Source of the DNA: Phoma sp. XZ068
Lineage: Eukaryota > Ascomycota > Dothideomycetes > Pleosporales > Didymellaceae
DNA: 64,000 nt
Assembly (NCBI GenBank): GCA_004835665.1
Contig: RBKR01000014.1
Span: 1,054,001 to 1,118,000, forward strand
Reading direction: 5' to 3'
Shown here: positions 1-10,000 of the stretch, in pieces
Layout: each line of letters starts with the position of its first letter
How positions within the stretch are numbered: position 1 is the first letter of the stretch
The notes under the pieces: model-generated
Database searches by the model: none
The model's input: the letters and a program-made list of their open reading frames with translations, nothing else
What the model was told of the DNA's origin: nothing
Made by a program: the position numbers and the translations under genes

Positions 1-2013
1 CTCTTAGACGCAAGATCGGATAGGCTTGTGCTCGTCGAGGCCTGTGCGATCTGCTCGCTCAAGCACGGCCAGTTTTCATCACTTGCAGGCAACAACGACC
101 TCAACGCGCACGACCCATCCGGCCCACACAAATCCGATCTTGCACAAGCGAGCGCAAAGGTAAAGCGTCGTTACACAGCGGATCAATGTGAGAATTTGCG
201 CATTATATAAATATTTAATTTTCCTGTTCTGATTGTGCAGTGCGAGGATTTGTACGAACTCATTTCTTGCCTTTTACCAGAAGTGACCGCGAGTCCCGCA
301 CAACACTGCACTTACTCAATCTTTGGACCAAACCTCATGGGTTCAACCCATACTTTTTGCAATTTTAGACACCATCTCATTTTATCAAGTTAACCCAGCG
401 CTCTCTAACGCGCTTGCCCATTTCTTTTTGTCAAGTTTTTGCGTCGAGATATGCTTTTTTGAAGTTTTGCTCAAGCAGCAAACGATCGGGACAAAGACTG
501 AAACCTGGTGCGTGCTTTGTCCAAGCGCTATCCTTTCGTAGGATACTGACACCTCATCTTCGACCAACGTGGTACAATCTCACCCAGAGAGTCAATTTAC
601 GTCTCCGAGCCGTTCTTGACAGCCTGTTGAGGCGCTCCTTTTGTGCGAGCCGTCGCTAGACTTCCGTTACTGTTTCTCCCGCGTTTCGTCCAGCTGCGAG
701 CAAGTACTCATTCACGGGACTTCGTACCGGTTTGCAGTACAGCACGACAGATTGAGCAGTCAAAGAGATATGATATCAAGAACTTTACACGCACCGGTTC
801 AAACTTTCTGGCTGTCGGAAGCAGGGACGAGCGCGATGTGTTAAAAAGGAACGGCCACTTGCTTCTGAAATATTCGTCGCTGGTAACAAGGTATGGCAAT
901 ACTGCAAGTATGTATCCCTTACCGTAAACCGCAAATCGAGTTATTTTCTTTTCAGCTGCGCCTCAACCCTACAACAATCTTCATTTTCCTATGTCGTTGT
1001 TCAAGTCAAGATCGGTTTTGGTTTTGCCCTCTCCTGCATGCACGAGCCGTTTGCCCGACGCGCCGAATATCCCTTGCTGGCGGTGTTGTTTCTTCTTAGA
1101 CACGTTCGGTCGCCCTCGCCGACGAGTGCAAGAGCAGGAATTAGGCACGAGCAAATTCTCTTGAGCTGCATGAAAAAGGCTTGTCCGATGTGGTTCACAC
1201 GGAGGTGTGCAACATGCGCGATTACGGCCCATAGTGGCATTGTCTAGCTCCTATCCCGAATAGGTGCGCTTATCATATGCTATTTCATCTGCCATCGATC
1301 CTTCAAGTAAGGTACACGTTGATGAGGCTCAATTGAAGTTCTCCGGCTTGTCATTTCCCAATGCAAGGTGTGGCGCGACTTCACGTTTCAGATCTCGAAT
1401 CCTCATCTCAGGCTCACTTGGTGTTTCGCCTGACGCAGGCTCATTTAAGTCGGTCACTACCCCGCCTCACAGGCTCCCTCGACGAACGATGCCTTCACCT
1501 ACTGACGTCGGTGGTTGCCCTGGCGGCTCACCATAGCAAGCGGCTGCTTGGAACATACAAAGGCGCCTAGGTCCCAACGACCAGACGACCAGGAACGGAG
1601 CGTTGTGGGTGGCTTCGCGACGCGAAAGGGGAGATTTACCGTTTATCTCGAGTGGACAGCGAGACTCACTTTCACCTACTGACAGTCGCGGTTGCCCTGG
1701 CTGCATGCCAAGAAAGCAAGGTCGACGCAGGTACCAAACACTCGCATAACGTTCGCATATCTCCCTTGCTTGCACCTGCCTTCCGCCACACTCTTTACGC
1801 CCACATCCCTTCTGCTCCGAAGCTTCTCAACTCGGCTCAGCCCGATTCACTTTCCTTTCAATCCAGCTGCGGGCAGTCAGTCACTCGTTATCATTTTGCT
1901 CAAGGTTCCCTTCTGCACGTTTGCACACCGAAATAAACCAGCGAACGCCTCGAGAGCTGTCTTTGCACAATAAGTTACCTTGAGCATTCCATAACACTCG
2001 CTTCATACTCACC
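1..2013. other. gene-free stretch upstream of the GH17 gene
   Basis: I recognise no gene here; the short open frames on both strands have no family hallmarks. The last few hundred bases are pyrimidine-rich and presumably hold the promoter and leader of the GH17 gene that starts at 2014. A weak imperfect direct repeat (1494-1524 and 1671-1701) is listed separately. Confidence 0.6.
1494..1701. repeat. pair of imperfect 31-bp direct repeats
   Basis: The copies at 1494-1524 and 1671-1701 both begin with ttcacctactgac and end with ggttgccctggc, and match at about 26 of 31 positions. They lie 177 bp apart upstream of the GH17 gene. This may be an old local duplication or chance; I see no inverted repeats or target-site duplications that would mark a transposon. 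Confidence 0.4.
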
Positions 2014-3471
2014 ATGAAGTCCATCGTTATTGCGGGTGCACTTGCCGCGATCCTAGGCACTGCCAGCGCTCATCCTCTCAGTATGTTTGGTCTCCCATTA
2101 TACTGCATAAGAACATGCTAACAGTGCGTAGACTACAAGCGCGACTACGTCACTGAGATTGTGTATGTCACGGAGACTGTCGCCGACGCTTTTGTCTATG
2201 TTGACCAAGATGGCGTGCCATACTCAACCTCAACAGTGGAGCAGTCAACTACGGCTACGTCTGTGGGGGCGGTCACAACATCGGACGTGGCTCCCACATT
2301 GGCACCAGATGTCTCTTCTTCTTCAGCGCCCGCCCCACCAGCTTCTTCTATTCTGCCATCGTCCTCCATCGTGGCACCTCAGCCGCAGCCATCGTCAGTC
2401 GAAGTCAAGAACGAGCCAATTACAGCCACCACAGTCGAACCTGCCTACACTCCCCCACCACCACCACCACCACCACCACCACCACCACCACCACCACCAC
2501 CACCACCTCCGCCAACAACACCCCCACCGGCACCAGAGCCCTCTTTACCCCCGCCAGCGCCCCCTTCACCTCCACCAGAGCCCGCTTCGCCTCCACCAGC
2601 CCCACCTTCGTCAGCTGCCGCCGCGCCCGCTTCATCCCAAGCACCTCAAGTCGACAAGGACAATGGCAACGGCCTTCCCATTGGTGTGACGTACGATCCT
2701 TTCACTGGTTCAGAGGGCAATTCCCGCTGCAAGACGGACGCTGAGGTTGCCGACGAGTTCAGCAAGATGAGTTCATACAAGATTGTCCGTATCTACGGCA
2801 TGGGTTGCAACATCATTCCACTCGCCGTTCAAAACGCCCAGAAAAATGGTCAAACGCTCATGGGTGGTGCATACCTTAGCAACAGAGGCAATGGAGAGGA
2901 CCTCAGCACCGTTGTCACGACCTGGAAGAGCACCATTGACGACCATGCTGGTGGCAGCTGGGATATCCTGAAGCTTTTCTCTGTTGAGAACGAGCGTGTC
3001 AACGACCACGACATGACTGCTTCCGAAGTCATCGATGCTATTCGCCGTGCCCGCGACCAGCTCCGCGGTGTTGGATACAAGGGCCCCGTGGGAGCCGTTG
3101 AGACGGTGCCCGCCACCCTCGACAATCCATCCATCTGCAAGGCGTCCGATGTTGTCATGGTCAACTGCCACCCGTTCTTCGATCAGAACACCGCAGCTGA
3201 GGATGCTGGCGCTTTTGTCAAGGACCAAATCGACCGAGTCAAGACCGCCTGCAACACCAATCGCGTGGTAGTCACCGAGACTGGCTGGCCTCACCAGGGT
3301 GACGCTAACGGCAAGGCTGTTCCATCGCCAGACAACCAGGCCAAAGCTCTTGCTTCTATCCGCAGCGAGTTCACCTCCGATGTCTTCATTCACAACTCTT
3401 TCGACTCACTCTGGAAGTCGGACTGGGCCTCCTCCTTCAACGCCGAGCGTTACTGGGGAGTCATCCAGTAG
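2014..3471 (+). CDS. secreted GH17 beta-1,3-glucanase of the cell wall (BtgE/Scw type)
   Basis: Spliced CDS 2014..2080 and 2132..3471, 468 aa; the 51-bp intron falls right after the signal peptide region. The ATG at 2014 opens a typical signal peptide (hydrophobic core about residues 4-17, likely cleavage after ASA). A YVTETV...YVDQDGVPYST segment, common in fungal wall proteins, follows, then a Ser/Thr/Pro linker with about 21 consecutive prolines and further PPP repeats, and a C-terminal GH17 barrel from about GLPIGVTYDPF. The acid/base Glu is probably E310 in SVENE and the nucleophile E405 in VTETGWP. The family cleaves or transfers beta-1,3-glucan during wall remodelling. There is no C-terminal hydrophobic tail, so it is secreted or wall-bound and not GPI-anchored. 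Family assignment is firm; hydrolase versus transferase activity is not decided by sequence. Confidence 0.9.
2455..2505 (+). repeat. (CCA)17 trinucleotide microsatellite in the GH17 linker
   Basis: Seventeen uninterrupted CCA codons encode the core of the poly-proline linker of the GH17 protein. Unit changes stay in frame and would lengthen or shorten the linker; read one frame over, the same tract would encode histidines. Such pure tracts are usually length-variable between strains. Confidence 0.95.
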
Positions 3472-3904
3472 AGGGCGTTGACTATTTGCGGCTGGCGTTG
3501 TAAGCATAGTCTCGATGCGCAGCTAGTTCTGCGTAACCTCTTCTCACATCGTGCCCACCAGCAGCTTTGGACTGCATAAGCATGCGGGCTGGCATTGTTG
3601 ACCATCATGCATATGAGGATATGGGTCATGTAACATAAATAGTAGTCAAAACGATGAATGCATGTATGAATTCAATCATGGTGTTTGATTATTGCTCACG
3701 TCTGCTATTGTCCGCGTTGTGATGATACGCGAATGCGCCAATACTATGTCAATAGAGTGTTGCACGTATGAAAGCGTCGTGGGGGAGATTTAAGTGATGA
3801 AGCATGTGATATTATCGTAAGGCGTCGCTACCGCTAACTTATAGTTTAAGAAAAGAGAAGAGAGTCTAAGTTACTTCCAGGCCGTTAACCAACCGTCCAC
3901 AACA
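3472..3904. other. convergent 3' spacer between GH17 and PDC
   Basis: The two genes converge here, so this should hold both 3' UTRs. It is AT-rich relative to its neighbours. I see no gene. Confidence 0.6.
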
Positions 3905-5682
3905 CTACTCAGCCTGCGCGTTCTTCCTCGCAGCCGCCTCCGCAACACCCTTGAGCGCAGCCGGCGCATCATCCCACGGCATAACCAGCTCGACGAACCT
4001 CATCTTCTGCGTCTCCCCACTCTGAAACTCGTCATTATGAAACAGCTCTTCGACCTGCTGCTTGGTCTCCACGCGATACGTCAGCACGCTGCCTTTGGGC
4101 GCGCCAAACACCTCTGGCAAATCCTTGTACTTCCACTCCTGCACGTCATTGTAGCTATCTTCCCAGCCGTGGATGAGGCGCTCAATCGTGTATCCCTGGT
4201 TGCAAATGACGAAGATGATGGGATTGAGTTTGTTGCGGATCATGGTGCTGACTTCCTGTGCGGTGAGCTGGAAACTGCCGTCGCCGGTGAAGAGGATGGT
4301 GCGCTTGATTCCCTTTTCTTTGGCGGCGAGGGCGGCGCCCTGGCAGGAACCTGTGGCGTAGCCGATGCTGCCCCAGAGGACTTGCGAGATGGCGTTTACG
4401 TCGGCGGGGAAGCGGGTTTCCCAGATGCCGAAGTTGGAGGTGCCGGTTTCGGTGATGATGATGTCGGATTTTTGAAGGAATTGGCCCAGGCGCGGCCAGA
4501 ACCAGGCGTGTGTGATTGTGGGCTCCGGGGATTTGAGTTCCTCGTCGGGGATGTTGTTGTTGGGATCGGGTCCCTTTTCGATGTTGAGTTGGCCGAGCTT
4601 TTGGGTGACTTTGGCGAGGACGCCGTTCATGCGGATGCCTGGGTATTCTGAGTAGCGGACCTTGACGCCGTAGCTGTGGAAGTCAATGGTGTTGAGTTGG
4701 GACTGGCGGATTGTGAAGCCTGCGGTGTTGAAGTCAGATTTGATGGCGCCGATGCTGAGTACTAGGTCGGAGGACTCGACGCGTTCGCGGACGCCCTTGT
4801 TGCTGCCGTCGCCGGCGTAGACACCGCCAAAGTTGGGGAGAGTCTCATCCACGGCACCCTTGCCCATTGGTGCGACAAAGGTGGGCAGGCCAGACTTCTT
4901 TACGAATTCGTACGTCTCCTTGAGCGCTCGGTGGCGGATGGCACAGGCATCAACGAGAATGACGGGGTTCTTGGCAGCGTGGAGGTACTTGAGGACAACG
5001 TCCACTACGTAGTCCTCCCGCTCTTGCTCATTTGGTGGGTAGTTCAGGTCAAGTGGTGTGTTGAGCCTGTCGCCGTCGACCTTCTTCTGTACCATGTCTG
5101 TTGGGAGGGAGATGTACACTGGTCTTGACTGGAGAATGCATTCTCGCACGGCGTTGTCAATGAGTGTGGCTGCCTCGTGGACGTGATTCAACATTGAGAC
5201 AGCGCAAGAAATCTCCTTGGACATTCTCGAGAAGACGGTGAAGTCGCCGTTACCCAGCGTGTGGTGCAGAAGAGCGCCATCGCGCTGTGATAATGTCGAT
5301 GGGTAGCCAACGATGTGAACAATTGGGACGTATTCTGAGTAGGCACCTGCAATTGCGTTGACTGCAGACAGCTCACCAACACCGAAAGTAGTGACGAGAG
5401 CAGCTGCGCCCTTCACGCGGGCGTAGCCATCCGCTGCGTAACCTGCATTGAGCTCGTTGCAGTTGCCAACCCACTTCAGGCCAGTCTTGGGAATGTAGTC
5501 GAGAGCAACGAGGTTGTAGTCACCGGGAACACCATGAATGGATTCAACGCCGACTTGTTGTAGACGACGAAAGAGGTACTATATGAAAGTGAGCTTCCTG
5601 GGTAAGCTTCACGTGAAGATGCACTGACCTCCGCAACGTCAATTGGGTTCTTGATATCCTGGGATCGTAGATCCTGAGCCAT
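3905..5682 (-). CDS. pyruvate decarboxylase
   Basis: CDS is the complement of 3905..5578 and 5629..5682, 575 aa, the usual length for fungal PDC. A 50-bp phase-0 intron (5579-5628) follows residue 18; splicing restores the N-terminal DVAEYLFRRLQQVGVESIHGVPGDYN, containing the conserved catalytic-loop region GVPGDYN and the cofactor-contacting Glu of NCNELNAGYAADGYAR. The C-terminal TPP/Mg motif begins at GDGSFQLTAQE and continues to ICNQGYTIE. The enzyme is cytosolic and converts pyruvate to acetaldehyde and CO2, with thiamine diphosphate and Mg, at the entry to ethanol or cytosolic acetyl-CoA formation. Related indolepyruvate or phenylpyruvate decarboxylases share the fold, but GYTIERLIHG near the C-terminus and the overall match favour PDC. 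It is divergent from BCK1. A 23-bp tandem duplication sits immediately before the ATG. Confidence 0.94.
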
Positions 5683-5685
5683 TAT

Positions 5686-5729
5686 GCCAAGTAAGATGAT
5701 CTGTGTCGGCCAAGTAAGACGGTCTGTGT
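5686..5729 (-). repeat. 23-bp-period tandem duplication in the PDC leader
   Basis: On the + strand, gccaagtaagatgatctgtg at 5686 recurs at 5709 as gccaagtaagacggtctgtg; with one further matching base, the copies differ at 2 of 21 positions. The proximal copy ends 4 bp from the PDC start codon (5680-5682), so the repeat lies in the 5' leader or core promoter. Confidence 0.85.
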
Positions 5730-6246
5730 AGGTTTTGAGGCTTAAACACGGTAGTATTCTGATGTTGGTGACGTGGGTGCTACGAGTTCTTTTAAGGGTT
5801 CAGCTTTACGATGACATCAATGACGACCGGTTGCGCCGGGCCACGATAAGTGGTCTCTCGACATAGATTTGGACATGTAACGCGACGTGGTTTAGTCAGG
5901 AACCTTCGTCAGCTCATGGCGTGAGCAGAAATGCACCATATGTGACCCCAACAATCGCGCTGCAGCGCAAATGAGGCTCTTGTTGGTAGAGCTGACTACA
6001 CCGATCGACCGACGGTCTCGTCTGTGTGGCATGCAGCGATAAGGAGAGATCCTCTACAGTGCATTGCGTGCGGGTAGTGGTGAGACGCACAACGAAGACC
6101 ACGCACGATCTCGATGTTGGCGAGCGTGTGGTGCAGGCACTGTGCAGGGGATGCAGCCGCAGCACGACCGACACGAGTTTCGCGTTGGCTCCGTGGAGCG
6201 CGCTCTCGTGTTGCTGCTCGTACCAACCTGTCTGGTGGTGTGGTCT

Positions 6247-6323
6247 GAACATGGCAGAACATGCAGAACATGGCAGAACATGCAGAACATGCAGAACATG
6301 GCAGAACATGGCAGAACATGGCA
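6247..6323. repeat. minisatellite, eight 9/10-bp units
   Basis: Eight head-to-tail copies of gaacatg(g)ca, with unit lengths 10, 9, 10, 9, 9, 10, 10 and 10 bp, so two unit variants are interspersed. It lies between the PDC and BCK1 promoters. Open frames that cross it encode Met-Phe-Cys-type repeats on the minus strand, but none looks like a real gene. Confidence 0.95.
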
Positions 6324-7027
6324 GAAACGGCGGCGCTGTCAGGCACGCCCGTCAACCAAATCTGACGGGCATCTTCCGCTGCAAGACGGTAATAGGGAGC
6401 GTGTAGAGGCCTGGCGAGCCGTTGACAGGCATCGCTGACAGTTAGCCTGTCTCAGCGGCATCTCGTGCGGGCCGATGCTGGAGTGCAGCATGGAAGCCAC
6501 GGGTGGGCCATCTCCCTGCGGCCAGCGCTGCAGCTGAAGGCGCAAGGCATCACCGCCGCCGTGTGCTCCTGCGCATCTGTCCCATTCTCTCGAGCACGCG
6601 TCGCGACGTCGATGTAGCTGTGCAGCACTCTGCGGCCGCGGCAGCTCGTATACGCGTCTTGTGACTGCCCACCTTTGTCTGCGACGGCTAAGCGCCCGCC
6701 AGACGACCAGCCCTCCAAGCGCAGGCGCCGAGCGGCAGCGTCAACCGGCCTCCTTCGCTGCGCACCGCCTGCCTTCGCTGCGTAGATCCCTCGTCGCTCG
6801 ACGGCCGTCTGCGCCCATCGACCCCAGACTCTGGACGCGCAGAAGCAGCAGGCCGCTAAGCAGCCTCGTCCCCACTCCGCCCGCCGCCAGCCCATCCGCA
6901 ATCTGACAGGGAGCACGGAGCTTTCCAGGCACCGCAGGCAAGCTCTGTTGCTGGCACACGACGAGCCCGTCCAGCGAGCGGCGCCCACCGCCAGAGAGCC
7001 AGCCGCCGTCGACTCGCCCGCCGCGCC

Positions 7028-7047
7028 ATGCCGTGATGCTGCGCTAG
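7028..7047 (+). promoter_or_regulatory. two overlapping minimal uORFs before BCK1
   Basis: An ATG at 7028 is followed by one codon and a TGA at 7034-7036. The A of that TGA starts a second ATG (7036-7038), which ends at a TAG (7045-7047) after two further codons. Both lie 33-52 bp upstream of the BCK1 ATG and would be in the leader if transcription starts upstream of 7028, which I cannot verify. Confidence 0.5.
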
Positions 7048-7079
7048 GAGCTCCTTCACCGCGCACCCGCCCCCGAGAC

Positions 7080-10000
7080 ATGCCCACTGCGCCGCGCCAG
7101 CGCTCCTCGTCTTCGCTCTCGCAATCTGCCCTCTCAGATCGCACCGGTCGCCGTGCTCCGCCAGCTCCCCTCGCGACGCTGCCCTCGAGCCGCAGCGTTC
7201 CAGAGGGCCAGTTGCTGCCCGACTCGACGAGCCCGCGCGGCAGGGCGCATACCGTCGCCGACCCCCAGCAGCCCCTTCCGCGACACCAGGGCTACGCCCA
7301 CCACCTCGCCATGTACCAACTCCCCCCTCCCCCCCGCCAGCCCGCGTCGGCACCCGCACCGCACATGGGCCTGCCGCCACCGCCGCCGCGGCCCTCGACG
7401 GGCATGACCATCCCGCCGCCTCCCCACACCGGAGGCTATGGCGTCGCCGGCTGGGGCGCTCCTCCACAGCAGCGCCAACAGCAGCAGCAACAACAACAGC
7501 AGTATCAGCAGCCCGGCTACAACCCCAGCCTGTACCAGGGCTACCAGTCCCACCTGCCTCCACCCCCGGGCCCTCCACCGCTCCAGCAGCAGGTCGAGGC
7601 GCCGCTCACTTCAGCTACATACATACCGGACGGAGAGTCGTTTGGCCCAGGCGTGGGCATTCCGGCCCTTCAATCGCATGCCGCGAGACACTACTCTGAC
7701 TCCACCTTCTATCGAGAAGATGGCTTCCCTCCCAACGCTGACATGTCCGGCACGAGCTTCCTCAACCTCCACGACAGCGTCCAGAGCGTCCAGTATGGCT
7801 CCAATTCTTCACTCAACTACCCCCCGACACCCAGCAATCGCGGCCACCTCGGCTTACCGCAAGACCCCCGGCCAGCTTATGATCAACCTCCCTCCAATAC
7901 TGCTACCATGCAGAACCACAGCAACGTCTACCATCGCCCAGACGGCCCCGCATCTCCGCCGGTCACCTCTCCCCAATGGCCTGCTGAGCATGTGCAACGA
8001 TGGCTGGCAGATAATGGCTTCTCGAAAGACTGGCAGGAGTCGTTCAGGACACTGGGACTGGAAGGGTCAAGGTTCCTCGACATTGGACGCGGACACGGTT
8101 CAAAGGGCAACGTTGGCATGATGCACCAGGTCATCTTCCCACAGCTCGCCAAACAGACAACAGCAAGTGGTACAGGCTGGGATCAAAACAGAGAACGAGA
8201 AGAGGGCCGCAGGCTACGCAGGCTCGTACGTCACATCGTGGAAACTGGCAGCTCGGGCCCTGCTCGCGTGCCTCAACGCTCCGATACAGGGGTCACAGTG
8301 CCTAGTGCAGGGACCGATGGTGGCGTCGAGTCCTCGCCTTTTATGCCGCCGAATCCTCTGGGATTCGGCTCGACACCCACTACAGCTGGCAATGGCGAAG
8401 ATAGCCCCGGTAGACATATGCTTTTGCACTCCCCTTCGGCCTCCGGACCGCCACGAAAGATATCCATGCAACACAAAACCTATATAGTGCCAACAATTGG
8501 CCCGCCCCCGGACTACTCAGAGGGTCGCAGTACATTCTCGAAAGAAATCCTCCGTGACCTCGAACCCACAGCCAAGAGGCATAGCCCCAGCGTCTCGGGT
8601 GACTTTGGGGCCTCGTCGTTTGGATCACATAGACAAGCAAGCCCACAGCAAAGTCCGGCGCTGTCATCCGCACGAATCGTGTCAAATCCCGGACAGCTCA
8701 GTGCAGGCATTGCCGCTAATGGGCAACGTTACTATCAGCATGCTCGCGGTAACAGCTCCGAGTCTAATGTGTCCACATTTGCAACAACTGGGTCAGGGCC
8801 GCCGACGGGTCGCATGTTCCCGGAAGGTCGATCTGACAGCCGCAACGAGAACAAGAGGAATGGGTACGAAGGCCCACGCCCTGGGACTGGATTCTCGCGA
8901 TACGATAATCCAGAGCCATTGAGTGCCAAGGATCACCACAAAGGATTCTTTGGTAAAATCATGGGCAGGGATAGGAAGAAGCACGACAGCCACCCGTCCC
9001 CAGATGACACCAGTTTGGATTCCCCGACTAGCCCGGCAAGCCATCGACACCATCCGAGCGGCTCGTTCTTCGGCAAGTCTGGCATGAACTCCAGCGAGAC
9101 GTCCCTGAACGAGCGTCCACCTTCTCGACGATCTGCGCAAACAGATGCCAACAGCCAAGTGTCCGGTCGCACACGTATCTCTATGCCAGAGGAGCGCAGA
9201 TATGCTTTCGTTACCCCGGATGGCTGGAACTATCGTCTGATCGACATCACAAATGTAGACACCGCTGCAGCGATACGGCAAATGTGCTGCGATGAGCTGA
9301 GCTCAGGACTTAGTCAAATGCCTGGAGTTGAGCTCTTCATGACCACGCCAGGCCAGTATGAGCATGAAGAGGCACTCTCCGATACCAACCTTTTGAAAGC
9401 TCGTTCTCATTACGGTAATAAGTTTGGAGAATTGAAAATCTTCGTCAAGATCCCACAAGAGGGCATGAGCGCAGCCTCGACCGGTCTCGGTGTTTCAATG
9501 TCGCAATCTACTGCTCTGGATTCCAACTCTCAGGCTGGATCCCCTGGCGGTCTCAAATCTGGAGAATCCACTCTTGTACCGGCTCAAGCTGCAGCACTGC
9601 GCAAGTTGACAGAAAAGGAAGACGCGCCTGATGCCAGCTCAAGTCGTCTGAATGTAGGAGGCAGGCCAACTGAGCCATCATGGGCCACTGGTGATGATGC
9701 CTCTGAGCAAGAACGCCGCAGGATGCTTGAACTAGCTGCAGAAGAGCATCGCAGAGAGACCAAGCGCAAACAGGAAGAGTACCTTAAAGGTCGTATGCAG
9801 CGATTGAAAGGCAACAGTCCTGATCCTCTGTCTGCGTCTAGTGACAATCTTGGCTTCCGAAGCGCAGGCATCATCGATTTCGATGAGCCGCGCAACTCCC
9901 CATACGAAGAGCTCAAGAAGCCTTTCGAACCTCAAAAAGCCACTAAGGAGCTCGTGCCCAAGAGGCAGCCGCCACCTGTACCAGCTGATACGACAACACT

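Larger units (their letters stand above)
5683..7079. other. divergent spacer between PDC and BCK1
   Basis: This 1.4-kb head-to-head intergenic region carries both promoters. It contains the 23-bp duplication next to the PDC start, the minisatellite at 6247-6323, and a GC-rich right half where long open frames on both strands are composition artefacts. Two tiny uORFs precede the BCK1 ATG. Confidence 0.6.

Noticed and set aside
2773..3393. 206-codon minus-strand frame within the GH17 gene
   Set aside because: Antisense to the GH17 catalytic domain; low-complexity and no family hallmarks.
5914..6438. Cys/Met/His-rich repeat peptides around 6.2 kb
   Set aside because: These open frames just read through the 9/10-bp minisatellite; they have no start context or conserved flanks.
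6948..7079. Upstream extension of the BCK1 frame
   Set aside because: The open frame continues to 6948, but only from a TTG; the first ATG is at 7080 and the extra residues look like untranslated leader.
6452..7578. Minus-strand open frames of 230 and 240 codons near the BCK1 start
   Set aside because: Gly/Arg/Ala-rich composition artefacts of the GC-rich 5' region, overlapping the BCK1 coding start.
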